From contig JAMPFE010000035.1 in assembly GCA_023664705.1 (NCBI GenBank), positions 1-21,204 of the forward strand: a stretch of DNA of 21,204 bases, given 5' to 3'. The DNA is from Lachnospiraceae bacterium (GTDB taxonomy: Bacteria > Bacillota > Clostridia > Oscillospirales > Ruminococcaceae). Below, in pieces: positions 6,457-14,577 of this stretch. The notes under the pieces were generated by a model. It worked only from the letters and a program-made list of their open reading frames with translations. It was not told the origin of the DNA and searched no databases. Each line of letters starts with the position of its first letter. Positions within the stretch are counted from its first letter, which is position 1. The translations under genes were made by a program, and so were the position numbers.

Positions 6457-7959
6457 GTGATAAATTATATGAACCCTCTTTTTGAGGTTATAAGAGACCC
6501 CGACAGGTGCATCAAATGCCGCGTCTGCGAGCGGCAGTGCGCCAACGAGGTACATAAATACGACCCCGAGCTCGACAAAATGGTCGCGGACGAAATGACC
6601 TGCGTGGACTGCCAGAGGTGCGTCTGCCTTTGCCCGACGCACGCTATCAAGATACGCCCGAGCGAAAACCGGTTCCGCGAAAACGCCAACTGGAACCATA
6701 CCGTTATGGACGAAATTTACAAGCAGGCGGGCAGCGGCGGCGTTCTGCTGTCGGCAATGGGCAACCCCAAGGACTACCCCGTTTACTGGGATAAGATACT
6801 GCTGAACGCTTCGCAGGTAACGAACCCGCCTATCGACCCGCTCCGCGAGCCCATGGAGACCAAGACGTTCCTCGGGAAGAAGTCGCAGAAAATTTCGTAT
6901 GACGAGAACGGCAAGGCTCACTTCGAGAAAACGCCGTATCTGGAGCTTGACGTGCCGATAATGTTCTCGGCGATGTCGTTCGGCTCTATCTCCAAGAACG
7001 CTCACGAGAGCCTCGCGAGAGCCGCCACGGAGCTTGGCACGTTCTACAACACGGGCGAGGGCGGTCTGCACGAGGATTTCTACAAGTATGGCAAGAATAC
7101 TATATGCCAAGTCGCTTCGGGGCGTTTCGGCGTGTTCAAGGGCTATCTGGACGCGGGCGCGGCTATCGAGATAAAAATGGGACAGGGCGCAAAGCCCGGT
7201 ATCGGCGGTCACTTGCCGGGAATGAAGATCAACGACGAAATTTCCAAAACGCGTATGATCCCGAAAGGCACCGACGCTATCTCCCCCGCGCCGCACCACG
7301 ATATTTATTCTATCGAGGACCTGCGGCAGCTGGTTTTCTCGCTGAAAGAAGCTACCGGCTGGGAGAAGCCCGTTATCGTGAAGGTCGCGGCTGTGCATAA
7401 TGTAGCGGCGATCGCTTCCGGTATCGCGCGTTCGGGCGCGGACATCATCGCCATCGACGGCTTTAGAGGCGGCACGGGCGCGGCGCCCACGCGCATACGC
7501 GACAACGTGGGCATTCCCATTGAGCTGGCGCTCGCGAGCGTTGACTCGCGGCTGCGCGACGAGGGCATCCGCAACGACGTTTCGATCGTCGCGGGCGGCT
7601 CAATGCGCTCCGCCGCGGACGTTGTAAAGGCGATAGCGCTCGGCGCGGACGCGGTTTACATCGCCTCGGCGGCGCTGCTGGCGCTGGGCTGTCATCTGTG
7701 CCGCTCCTGCAACACGGGCAAGTGCAACTGGGGCATCGCGACCCAAAGAGCCGACCTTGTAAAGCGCCTTAATCCCGATATCGGGTATCAGAGGCTCGTC
7801 AATCTCGTTACCGCTTGGGATCACGAGATAAAGGAGATAATGGGCGGCATGGGCATCAATTCCATTGAGGCTCTGCGCGGAAACAGGCTTATGCTGCGCG
7901 GCATCGGGCTCAATCAGAAGGAGCTGGATATTCTCGGTATCCAGCACGCGGGCGAATAA
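6457..7959 (+). CDS. Glutamate synthase FMN/iron-sulfur core subunit, archaeal type with N-terminal ferredoxin domain
   Basis: A 500-residue protein. Residues 1-65 carry two 4Fe-4S motifs (Cys18-21-24-28 and Cys49-52-55-59). Residues about 75-500 are the glutamate synthase alpha/beta barrel that binds FMN and reductively aminates 2-oxoglutarate. The 3Fe-4S motif C-x5-C-x4-C is Cys412, Cys418, Cys423, followed by WGIATQ; an extra Cys415 lies inside it. The barrel shows IDGFRGGTGAAP and AGGSMRSAADV blocks. The GTG at 6457 is preferred: AAGGGTGGG ends 7 bases before it, whereas the ATG at 6469 has no suitable site. It starts immediately after the amidotransferase stop codon, so coupling is expected. 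Electrons may come from the ferredoxin and flavoprotein encoded downstream. Confidence 0.95.
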   Translation: MINYMNPLFEVIRDPDRCIKCRVCERQCANEVHKYDPELDKMVADEMTCVDCQRCVCLCPTHAIKIRPSENRFRENANWNHTVMDEIYKQAGSGGVLLSAMGNPKDYPVYWDKILLNASQVTNPPIDPLREPMETKTFLGKKSQKISYDENGKAHFEKTPYLELDVPIMFSAMSFGSISKNAHESLARAATELGTFYNTGEGGLHEDFYKYGKNTICQVASGRFGVFKGYLDAGAAIEIKMGQGAKPGIGGHLPGMKINDEISKTRMIPKGTDAISPAPHHDIYSIEDLRQLVFSLKEATGWEKPVIVKVAAVHNVAAIASGIARSGADIIAIDGFRGGTGAAPTRIRDNVGIPIELALASVDSRLRDEGIRNDVSIVAGGSMRSAADVVKAIALGADAVYIASAALLALGCHLCRSCNTGKCNWGIATQRADLVKRLNPDIGYQRLVNLVTAWDHEIKEIMGGMGINSIEALRGNRLMLRGIGLNQKELDILGIQHAGE

Positions 7960-7971
7960 GGGGGCAGGATA

Positions 7972-8406
7972 ATGAAAAAGGTTTACGTAAATGAGGACTG
8001 GTGTCTCGCCTGTCACCTCTGCGAGTTTTACTGCGCGGCGGCAAACAGCGGCGCGCCCGATATGATAAAGGCGTTCAAAAGCGGCAAAAAGCCCGTTCCG
8101 CGTATTCAAGTGGAAGAGGGCAGCGAGGTCAATTTTGCGGTGCAGTGCCGCCACTGCGACGGCAAGGCGTGCGTCAAGGGCTGTATCGCGGGAGCGCTCT
8201 CGATAGTCGACGGCGTGGTGGTCTGCGACGAGAACCGCTGCGTGGGCTGCGGAACGTGCATTCTCAGCTGCCCGTTCGGCTGTATCGTCATGGACGAGGA
8301 AAACCACAGGATACAGAAATGCGACCTGTGCGTGAAAAATCACGGCGGCGAGCCCGCGTGCGTTCAGGGCTGCCCGAACAACGCTATCGTATTTGAAGAG
8401 AGGTGA
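7972..8406 (+). CDS. Four-cluster ferredoxin-like electron transfer protein (HycB/CooF type)
   Basis: A 144-residue protein with sixteen cysteines arranged for four 4Fe-4S clusters: Cys11-14-17-21, Cys59-62-67-71, Cys90-93-96-100 and Cys117-120-130-134. Cys85 and Cys104 are additional. This is the layout of HycB/CooF/DmsB-like subunits that wire a flavin or metal enzyme to an electron donor. The GGGGCAGG site precedes the ATG. Its position between the glutamate synthase core and the FAD/NAD(P) oxidoreductase suggests it carries electrons between them. The exact donor (NADH, NADPH or reduced ferredoxin) cannot be read from sequence. Confidence 0.9.
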   Translation: MKKVYVNEDWCLACHLCEFYCAAANSGAPDMIKAFKSGKKPVPRIQVEEGSEVNFAVQCRHCDGKACVKGCIAGALSIVDGVVVCDENRCVGCGTCILSCPFGCIVMDEENHRIQKCDLCVKNHGGEPACVQGCPNNAIVFEER

Positions 8407-8411
8407 GCGGT

Positions 8412-9641
8412 ATGAATTATGTTATTATCGGAAACTCCGCGGCGGCGGTCGGCACTATCGCGGGCATCCGCGAGATAGACAGCGCGGGAAAGATAACCGT
8501 CATCTCGGACGAGAAGTATCACACCTATTCGAGACCGCTTATCTCGTACTGGCTGCAAGGGAAAGTCTCGGACAAGAATATATACTACCGCGGACCCGAT
8601 TTCTACGAGAAAAACGGCGTGGAGACTGTGCTCGGGAAAAAGGCCGTCAAAATTGACACGGCGAATAAGGCTGTCGTGCTGGACGACGGGCTTGCCGTGC
8701 CGTATGACAAGCTGATGACCGCGACGGGCTCGAAGCCGTTCGTGCCGCCCATGAACGGGCTTGACAAGGTGCATTATCACACGTTTATGAGCTACGACAG
8801 CGTCAAGGCAATCCGCTCGGAGCTCAAGGACGGCATGCGGGTGCTGATAATCGGCGCGGGCTTGATAGGACTGAAAGCCGCCGAGGCGCTTCACGCGCAC
8901 AACGCGAAAATAACCGTCGTGGATATGGCGGACAGGATACTGCCGTCCATTCTGGACGTGCGCGCGGGCATGAAAATGCAGAAGCACATCGAGGAGCAGG
9001 GCGTGAAATTCATCCTCGGGACCTCCGCGGACGATTTTACCGAGCACTCGGCGAAGCTCAAAAACGGCATGACCGTGGATTTCGATATGCTGATAATCGC
9101 GGTCGGGGTGCGCCCGAACACCGAGCTCATCTCGGACGCGGGCGGCAGGGTCGAGCGCGGCGTGATCACAGACGACACGCTGAAAACCTCGCTTGACGAC
9201 GTTTACGCGGCGGGCGACTGCACGGTGTCTCACGACGCGTCCTCGGACAGCGACAAGATACTCGCGCTGCTGCCGAACGCGTATATGCAGGGCGAGGTCG
9301 CGGGGAAGAATATGGCGGGGCGCGAGACGCGCTACGCGAACGCTATCCCCATGAACGCCATAGGATTTTTCGGACTGCATATCATCAGCGCGGGCTCCTA
9401 CGACGGAGAGGAATTTATCGAGGAGACCGAGAATACATATAAAAAGCTGGTGTTCCGCGACAATACGCTCAAAGGGTACATTCTTATGGGCGACGTCCGC
9501 CGCGCGGGTATCTACACCTCTCTGATAAAGGAGAAGCTCGACCTCGGGAACGTCGACATTGAGCTGCTCAAGGAAAAGCCGCAGATGATGATGTTCGGCA
9601 AGGCGCGGCGCGAGGAAAAGCTGGGAGGTATCGTCAGATGA
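8412..9641 (+). CDS. FAD/NAD(P)-dependent oxidoreductase of the glutamate synthase complex
   Basis: A 409-residue pyridine nucleotide-disulfide oxidoreductase-like flavoprotein, similar in layout to NirB N-terminal or rubredoxin reductase-type enzymes. The N-terminus IIGNSAAAVG is a variant FAD dinucleotide-binding loop, GAGLIG (148-153) is the NAD(P)-binding loop, and AAGDC (266-270) is the second FAD contact. No redox-active CxxC pair is visible, so it is not a thioredoxin-reductase type. The ATG at 8412 has GAGAGG 8 bases upstream and is preferred over the GTG at 8403. Its last 4 bases overlap the next gene (ATGA). It likely replaces the GltD small subunit. Confidence 0.88.
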   Translation: MNYVIIGNSAAAVGTIAGIREIDSAGKITVISDEKYHTYSRPLISYWLQGKVSDKNIYYRGPDFYEKNGVETVLGKKAVKIDTANKAVVLDDGLAVPYDKLMTATGSKPFVPPMNGLDKVHYHTFMSYDSVKAIRSELKDGMRVLIIGAGLIGLKAAEALHAHNAKITVVDMADRILPSILDVRAGMKMQKHIEEQGVKFILGTSADDFTEHSAKLKNGMTVDFDMLIIAVGVRPNTELISDAGGRVERGVITDDTLKTSLDDVYAAGDCTVSHDASSDSDKILALLPNAYMQGEVAGKNMAGRETRYANAIPMNAIGFFGLHIISAGSYDGEEFIEETENTYKKLVFRDNTLKGYILMGDVRRAGIYTSLIKEKLDLGNVDIELLKEKPQMMMFGKARREEKLGGIVR

Positions 9642-10357
9642 GAATAGACGCGGCAAATTACGAAAACACGGAGCTCAACAAGCTCATCCGCGAGAGCGCG
9701 GAGGAAAGGCTGGAGCTTGAAAACGTTCTCGGGCAGCGCTATATCGGCGCGGGGCTCTCGGGAAAGGAAATTCTGATAAACGGCACTCCCGGGAACGCTC
9801 TCGGCGCGTATCTCAACGGCTCGAAGATAATCGTCCACGGGAACGCGCAGGACGCTATCGGCGACACCATGAACGACGGCGCTATCATCGTCCACGGGAA
9901 CTGCGGCGACACCACGGGCTACGCTATGCGCTCGGGCGAGATATACGTCGAGAAAAACGCGGGCTACCGCGTAGGCATCCATATGAAGAGCTACCAAGAG
10001 CTCTACCCGATAATCGTCATCGGCGGCAAGGTCGGAGACTTCCTCGGGGAGTATCAGGCGGGCGGCATCATCATCGTGCTCGGCGTCGGCGTCGAGGGCT
10101 GCCCCGTGGGGTCGTTCTGCGGCACGGGAATGCACGGCGGCGAGATGTTCATCCGCTCCGAGACAGCTCCCGAGGGGCTGCCCGTGCAGGTCTGCTGCGC
10201 GGAGGCTACCGACGGTGAAAAGCAGACAATAAGAAAGTATATAGAGCGCTTTGTCAAGCATTTCGGCAATGATACCGACGAGCTGCTGAGATCCAAATTC
10301 TGGAAGCTCACGCCGAACTCCGCTTCGCCGTACAAGCAGCTTTACGTGAACAACTGA
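9638..10357 (+). CDS. Glutamate synthase GXGXG-domain subunit (alpha subunit domain 3)
   Basis: A 239-residue protein made of repeated G-rich strands (GNALGAYLNGS, GDTMNDGAIIVHGN, GDTTGYAMRSGEIYV, GDFLGEYQAGG) typical of the right-handed beta-helix GXGXG domain of glutamate synthase and formylmethanofuran dehydrogenase C. In the fused enzyme this domain is structural and helps shape the ammonia tunnel. Here it is a separate subunit, completing the three-way split of GltB across this operon. Its start overlaps the preceding stop by 4 bases. Confidence 0.9.
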   Translation: MRIDAANYENTELNKLIRESAEERLELENVLGQRYIGAGLSGKEILINGTPGNALGAYLNGSKIIVHGNAQDAIGDTMNDGAIIVHGNCGDTTGYAMRSGEIYVEKNAGYRVGIHMKSYQELYPIIVIGGKVGDFLGEYQAGGIIIVLGVGVEGCPVGSFCGTGMHGGEMFIRSETAPEGLPVQVCCAEATDGEKQTIRKYIERFVKHFGNDTDELLRSKFWKLTPNSASPYKQLYVNN

Positions 10358-10382
10358 GAAAAACCGTTTCGGGGAGGTCGTT

Positions 10383-10943
10383 ATGAAAATATTTATAAAC
10401 GCCAGAACCGAAGAGATCTGCGGCAGCGTTGCCGCGGCGCTCGACGACCTCGGCGCGGAGTGCGTTCTCTGCGCCGACGACGGGCGTGAGCTGCCCGAGT
10501 GCGACGCGGTCATCGTGTCCGCTCCCCTGCGGAGCGAATTCGGGCTGAATTTCGTCGCGGAAACGTCGCGGAAAACCTCCGCGCCCATAATCGTTTTAGC
10601 GCGCGCGGACATCGCCGAGGACGTTCAAAGCCGCATAAAATTCACGGGAGCGTTCGTGCTCGCGAAGCCGTTCCCGAAAAGCCTGCTGGCGCAGACCGTA
10701 AAGCTGGCGCTCGTCGCCAAGGAAAACATAAACCGTTTGGAACAAGAGAAAACCGAGCTGCTCGGGCAGCTCGACGACGTGAAAACCATTGACCGCGCAA
10801 AATGCTGCCTTATCGAATATCTCAACCTCACGGAAAATCAGGCGCACAGACATATACAAAAGCTGGCGATGGACACCCGCAGAACGCAGAGAGAGATAGC
10901 CGAGGACATTCTGAGAACGTACTCGGGAATGACAACTTTATAG
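10383..10943 (+). CDS. ANTAR-domain regulator with degenerate receiver
   Basis: A 186-residue protein of the AmiR/NasR family. Residues about 1-115 resemble a response-regulator receiver, but the strand that normally ends in the phosphorylated Asp reads DAVIVSAP, with Ser46 at that place, and the paired acidic residues near the N-terminus are missing. Lys95 (AKPF) is kept. Residues about 116-130 form a coiled-coil linker and about 127-178 the ANTAR three-helix RNA-binding domain, with its conserved AK, TE-QAHRHIQK-AMD and EIAEDIL pattern. ANTAR proteins bind paired RNA hairpins and block termination, often in nitrogen genes. As last gene of the operon it may control the leader at 5163-5340; that link is inference. 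Confidence 0.88.
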   Translation: MKIFINARTEEICGSVAAALDDLGAECVLCADDGRELPECDAVIVSAPLRSEFGLNFVAETSRKTSAPIIVLARADIAEDVQSRIKFTGAFVLAKPFPKSLLAQTVKLALVAKENINRLEQEKTELLGQLDDVKTIDRAKCCLIEYLNLTENQAHRHIQKLAMDTRRTQREIAEDILRTYSGMTTL

Positions 10944-10950
10944 ACAAACA

Positions 10951-10989
10951 AAAAATCGGCGCGTGAAATAAATTGACGCGCCGATTTTT
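10951..10989 (+). terminator. Strong terminator after the glutamate synthase operon
   Basis: A 14-bp perfect stem (10951-10964 with 10976-10989), 11-base loop, with A and T runs on either side so that it could work in both directions. It separates the operon from cysK. Confidence 0.93.
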
Positions 10990-11024
10990 ATTACAAGAGA
11001 GTTTCAAAAAATCCCAAAAACCTA

Positions 11025-11053
11025 TTGACATTATAGGAATAATATGTTATAAT
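11025..11053 (+). promoter_or_regulatory. Promoter of cysK
   Basis: TTGACA (11025-11030), 17-base spacer, TATAAT (11048-11053) with an extended TGT just before the -10. The start codon is only 30 bases further on, so there is no room for a riboswitch or T-box. Confidence 0.88.
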
Positions 11054-11083
11054 GATATTATCAAGACAACGGAGGTAATCACT

Positions 11084-12010
11084 ATGAACATTTACAAATC
11101 GGTGACGGAGCTTGTCGGGAAAACTCCCCTTATGGAGCTCGTGCGCATCGAGGAAAAAGAGGGCTTGGAGGCGAAGATTTTCGCGAAGCTCGAGCTTTTC
11201 AACCCCGGCGGGAGCATAAAGGACAGGGTCGCGCGCGCGATGATAGAGGACGCGGAGGAGCGCGGCGTATTGAAAGCGGGCAGCGTGATAATCGAGCCCA
11301 CGAGCGGAAACACGGGCATAGGCTTGTCGGCGATAGCCGCGGCAAAGGGCTACCGCGTCATAATCACGATGCCCGAGACCATGAGCGTCGAGCGCCGCAA
11401 TCTTATGAAGGCATACGGCGCGGAGCTTGTGCTGACGGACGGCGCCAAGGGAATGAAGGGCGCTATCGCGAAAGCCGAGGAGATTTCCAAGGAGATACCG
11501 AACAGCTTTATCGCGGGGCAGTTCGTCAACCCCGTAAACCCTCTCGCTCACGAACGGACAACGGGCGTCGAGATATGGGAGGATACCGACGGGAATGTCG
11601 ACATTTTTGTGGCGGGCGTCGGCACGGGCGGCACGGTCACGGGCATCGGAAGATACCTCAAATCGAAAAAGCCGGATGTGAAAATAGTCGCCGCGGAGCC
11701 GAAATCCAGCCCCGTGCTCTCGGGAGGACAGGCGGGCGCACATAAAATTCAGGGCATAGGCGCGGGCTTCGTTCCCGAGATACTGGACACAGGCGTCTAT
11801 GACGAGATAATATGCGTCGACAATGACGACGCGTTCGCGGCGGGACGGCTCGTCGCGCGAACCGAGGGCGTTCTCGTCGGGATAAGCTCGGGCGCGGCGC
11901 TTTGGGCGGCTGTGGAGCTCGCCAAGCGCCCCGAAAACAAGGGAAAGAATATCGTGGTCGTGTTCCCCGATACGGGCGAGCGCTATCTCTCGACAGCAAT
12001 GTTCTCATAA
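11084..12010 (+). CDS. cysK: Cysteine synthase A (O-acetylserine sulfhydrylase)
   Basis: A 308-residue PLP enzyme that makes cysteine from O-acetylserine and sulfide in the cytoplasm. Lys46 in NPGGSIKDR is the PLP lysine. The substrate loop PTSGNTG and the phosphate-binding GVGTGGTVTG are intact, and the C-terminal GISSGAALWAA and PDTGERYLST segments are family-typical. GGAGG at 11071-11075 fixes the ATG. It is a single-gene transcript between a promoter and a strong terminator; cysE is not adjacent. The missing inserted loop and lengths fit CysK rather than CysM or cystathionine beta-synthase. Confidence 0.96.
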   Translation: MNIYKSVTELVGKTPLMELVRIEEKEGLEAKIFAKLELFNPGGSIKDRVARAMIEDAEERGVLKAGSVIIEPTSGNTGIGLSAIAAAKGYRVIITMPETMSVERRNLMKAYGAELVLTDGAKGMKGAIAKAEEISKEIPNSFIAGQFVNPVNPLAHERTTGVEIWEDTDGNVDIFVAGVGTGGTVTGIGRYLKSKKPDVKIVAAEPKSSPVLSGGQAGAHKIQGIGAGFVPEILDTGVYDEIICVDNDDAFAAGRLVARTEGVLVGISSGAALWAAVELAKRPENKGKNIVVVFPDTGERYLSTAMFS

Positions 12011-12016
12011 AAGGTC

Positions 12017-12059
12017 TCCCCGCGGAACGTTCGTTAAAACGAAATCCGCGGGGATTTTT
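12017..12059 (+). terminator. Terminator of cysK
   Basis: A 10-bp perfect GC-rich stem (12017-12026 with 12045-12054) followed by TTTTT. It overlaps by two bases the stop codon of the convergent GH18 remnant and may serve as a shared terminator. Confidence 0.92.
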
Positions 12060-12483
12060 ATAATTTGACCACCTCAAAGTGATTTTGCACTACGAGCCAG
12101 TTCGGAACATAGCAGCGGTTTATCGTCCACCACGACGCTCCCGCAAGGTCGAACTCGTCGATGAGCCGCAGCTTCGCGTCGATGCTGCGCGGGTCGTCGA
12201 ACCACACGACGTGCCGAGTGCCGTTTTCGGTGTAGTAGAAGTACGGCGTCTGCGTTTTTTCGTCGTAGAGTATCTCGGAGTTGTGCTGCGCGGCAAGCTC
12301 CGTCGCCGCGATAAAGCCTATGCTCCGCGCCGCCGTTCCGCGTGTATACGGCAACGTCCAGTCGTAGCCGTAATTCGGCATGCCCATAAGTATCTTCTCC
12401 GACGGTATCTCCGACACAGCGTAGGTCAGCACCTTGCGGACCTCCTCAATTGGCTGCACGGACATCGGGGCGCTGTACGTATA
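12058..12483 (-). pseudogene. 3' fragment of a GH18 glycosidase gene (YaaH/SleL/YdhD-like), interrupted by integration
   Basis: The last about 140 codons of a family 18 glycoside hydrolase related to spore-cortex or peptidoglycan N-acetylglucosaminidases. Recognisable pieces are PNYGYDWTLPY, DDPRSIDAKLRL and the C-terminal GASWWTINRCYVPNWLVV. The catalytic DxxDxDxE strand and any LysM repeats would lie upstream and are absent. Homology-like sequence can be read up to YTYSAPM, at about 12,483, and beyond that the frame soon meets the stop codon of the adjacent recombinase. The ATG at 12,465 has no ribosome site, so the fragment is probably not translated. The missing 5' part should lie beyond the right end of the element, outside this window. 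Confidence 0.85.
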
Positions 12484-12501
12484 TGGATATCCGTGATTAT
12501 G
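12466..12501. other. Probable attachment-site junction of the mobile element
   Basis: The short stretch between the GH18 remnant and the recombinase stop codon. Coding similarity to GH18 fades near 12,478-12,484, and the palindromic GGATATCC lies beside it. Large serine recombinases leave only a very short identical core at both ends. The exact crossover cannot be fixed without the other end of the element or an empty site. Confidence 0.6.
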
Positions 12502-14052
12502 CTATTCCTTAACATTCGGTTCAATGCGCAGATTAAAGGACGCTGCGTCGGGGTTTCGGCGCGTGTTGCGAACGTCTTTGGTGTACGTGATGCGTCTGAC
12601 TACCGTTTTCAGCAGGCGGTTTTTTTCGGCGGTATCCGCGCTTACGCGGTAGACCGCGAGCACACGTTCAAAATGCGGGATAAAATTCTCACGAATAGCG
12701 ACATTTTCCCGATACTTTGCTATCTCGTCCTGAACCTCCGAAATTTTCCGCTCCGTCTCTTCCCTTTTCGCCGTGAGCGCCGCGCTGCGCTCCCTGAAAA
12801 TATCGGCGGTGTATATGCCTTGCTCCAGCAGGTCGTAGGTTTTATCGATCTGCTTTTTCACGGTTTCAAGCTCCTCGGAAAGAGCGGACAGATTATTTTT
12901 ATAAATCTCAAGCGTCGATTCGGGCAATTTGGGAGAATTTTTCTCCACGTTTATCTTGTACTCCTCAATCCAACCGTCAAGGAAATCCAGTACAGCGTGC
13001 TCGACGAGGTGCAGCTTGCTTGCGACGGTATCGCAGTACCGATTGGAGCATTTCAGCGTTGCGGAACGGCAGCGGCTGTTTTCGCCGAGCCTTGTCATGG
13101 CAGAGCCGCACTTCCCGCAGTAAACCAAACCCGAAAGCGGATTTTTCAGCGACAGGTCGGCTTTTAACGGCACCGTAGTCCGCTGTTTGAGGGTCTGCTG
13201 CACTTGCTCAAAATCGCTCTCGGAAACGATAGGCGGATGCAGCCCGTCAACGTATACGCAGTTCTCGTTCTTCTCTCGGTGCTTGATGACGCTGCCGTCG
13301 GAAAGCTCCTTTGTGTACTTTCGGTAGCCCCAGCGCACCTTGCCGATATAAACGGGATTTTTGAGAATATTCGCGACCGTGGAGCTGCTCCACGGTTTTC
13401 CGCTGCGCGGCTTTATTCCCATGAGGTCGAGCTTTTTGGCAATGACCGATTTGCCGTCGCCTTTGAGATACATCTCAAAAACCAGCTGCACGACCTTTGC
13501 TTCCGCGGGGTTCGGCTCCAGAGTGTAGCCCTTGTCCTTTTTTATCTTCACCTTATTGTAGCCGTATGGCGGCGCGGAGCCGATAAAGCGCCCCTCCTTT
13601 GCAGATTCGATACGCCCGCGCTGAATTCTTCTGCCGATTATCTTAAACTCGCGGCGCGCCATAAACAGTTCGAATTCAAAATATTCCTCGTCGTACTCCG
13701 AGTTCGGGTCGTAGACTTTTTTGGGAGTGATTATCTTCGTCTCGGACATTCGGAACGCCCGCGCAATAATGCCTTGGTCGATAGTGTCTCCGCGCGCCAG
13801 ACGGTCAATATCCATGCACAAAACGCCCGTGTACATCCGCTTTTCGATAGCGCGGAGCAGGCTCTGTATCTGCGGACGACCATCGATGCTGTCTCCCGAA
13901 ACGACCTCCTCGTAAACGTCGGAAACGGTCAAGCCCATTTTCTCCGCCAGCTCGAACAGCATTTTCTTGTGCCGCGCGAGGGTCTCCCCTTCCCCGTGAG
14001 CCTCCGCGTCAAGGTCGGCGCGGGATTTGCGGAGGTACATTGCGTAATTCAT
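12502..14052 (-). CDS. Large serine recombinase (site-specific integrase)
   Basis: A 516-residue protein. Residues 1-150 are the resolvase catalytic domain, with nucleophile Ser10 in YLRKSRAD and the DIDRLARG motif at 81-88. Residues about 160-260 are the recombinase domain (PPYGY, KNPVYIGKVRWG). A zinc ribbon is formed by Cys312, Cys315, Cys335 and Cys340. Residues about 365-450 are a long coiled coil used for synapsis and directionality. It catalyses integration and excision of the element through a 5' phosphoserine intermediate. The start overlaps the upstream membrane gene by 4 bases, implying co-expression. The stop codon lies next to the attachment junction, the common arrangement for these integrases. 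Confidence 0.96.
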   Translation of the reverse strand: MNYAMYLRKSRADLDAEAHGEGETLARHKKMLFELAEKMGLTVSDVYEEVVSGDSIDGRPQIQSLLRAIEKRMYTGVLCMDIDRLARGDTIDQGIIARAFRMSETKIITPKKVYDPNSEYDEEYFEFELFMARREFKIIGRRIQRGRIESAKEGRFIGSAPPYGYNKVKIKKDKGYTLEPNPAEAKVVQLVFEMYLKGDGKSVIAKKLDLMGIKPRSGKPWSSSTVANILKNPVYIGKVRWGYRKYTKELSDGSVIKHREKNENCVYVDGLHPPIVSESDFEQVQQTLKQRTTVPLKADLSLKNPLSGLVYCGKCGSAMTRLGENSRCRSATLKCSNRYCDTVASKLHLVEHAVLDFLDGWIEEYKINVEKNSPKLPESTLEIYKNNLSALSEELETVKKQIDKTYDLLEQGIYTADIFRERSAALTAKREETERKISEVQDEIAKYRENVAIRENFIPHFERVLAVYRVSADTAEKNRLLKTVVRRITYTKDVRNTRRNPDAASFNLRIEPNVKE

Positions 14053-14528
14053 TCGGTCACCTCATCAATATCAATTTGCTTCGTTAGAGTATCGTTGAAT
14101 GTGTGTCCTCGATTTTCCCATTCCTTGTCAATTAACTCTAATAGCATTGAATAGAATTGCAATCTTTTAATGCTTGTTTCGCTAAAATGAGAAATTAAAC
14201 AGAGAATAGCTACTAATCCAATGCCACCAAATACTGAAACCAGCATAGGATCTATTGAAGACGTAAATAAAGCAATAACAACGGCTGCCCATATGGGTAA
14301 AAAGCCGCTTGTTGCTTTATCGGTTCGCAACATTTTGGCTTTGAGAAATTCGTATATAAAGTCCAGTTTTTCATCGGAGTATGTAGATATCTCGGAAATA
14401 AATTGTAGTTTCATTTCTGCTAATGAGCTATATTTACTGGGTTTAAAATGGATAATAGCATTATATTCCTTCATTTCTTTTTTCAAGGATTTATCATCTG
14501 TTAATTTCATCAAGTTAGAATTATTCAT
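14049..14528 (-). CDS. Two-helix membrane protein of unknown function, co-transcribed with the recombinase
   Basis: A 159-residue protein that I do not recognise. It has a charged N-terminal segment (about 1-70, with a probable helical hairpin), two transmembrane helices at about 74-93 and 97-114, and a C-terminal cytoplasmic-looking helix rich in charge (about 118-159). Its base composition is far more AT-rich than the recombinase beside it, suggesting separate acquisition. ATGA overlap with the recombinase start makes translational coupling likely. The GAAAGGG site supports the start. Small two-helix proteins at this place in prophages are often exclusion or defence factors; that is only context. 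Confidence 0.75.
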   Translation of the reverse strand: MNNSNLMKLTDDKSLKKEMKEYNAIIHFKPSKYSSLAEMKLQFISEISTYSDEKLDFIYEFLKAKMLRTDKATSGFLPIWAAVVIALFTSSIDPMLVSVFGGIGLVAILCLISHFSETSIKRLQFYSMLLELIDKEWENRGHTFNDTLTKQIDIDEVTE

Positions 14529-14577
14529 TGCTTTCCCTTTCTATACAATTGTGGTTTTGCAAGCGATTGCAAAAAAA

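Noticed and set aside
6208..7398. Long minus-strand open frame across the glutamate synthase genes
   Set aside because: A mirror of the coding strand in GC-rich DNA, with no ribosome site and no recognisable protein. The same applies to the minus-strand frames at 8364-9656 and 5551-6192.
11054..11083. Riboswitch or T-box ahead of cysK
   Set aside because: Only 30 bases separate the -10 from the start codon, too short for either.
13204..14154. Plus-strand open frame opposite the serine recombinase
   Set aside because: It overlaps the recombinase and its upstream gene completely and shows no coding signature.
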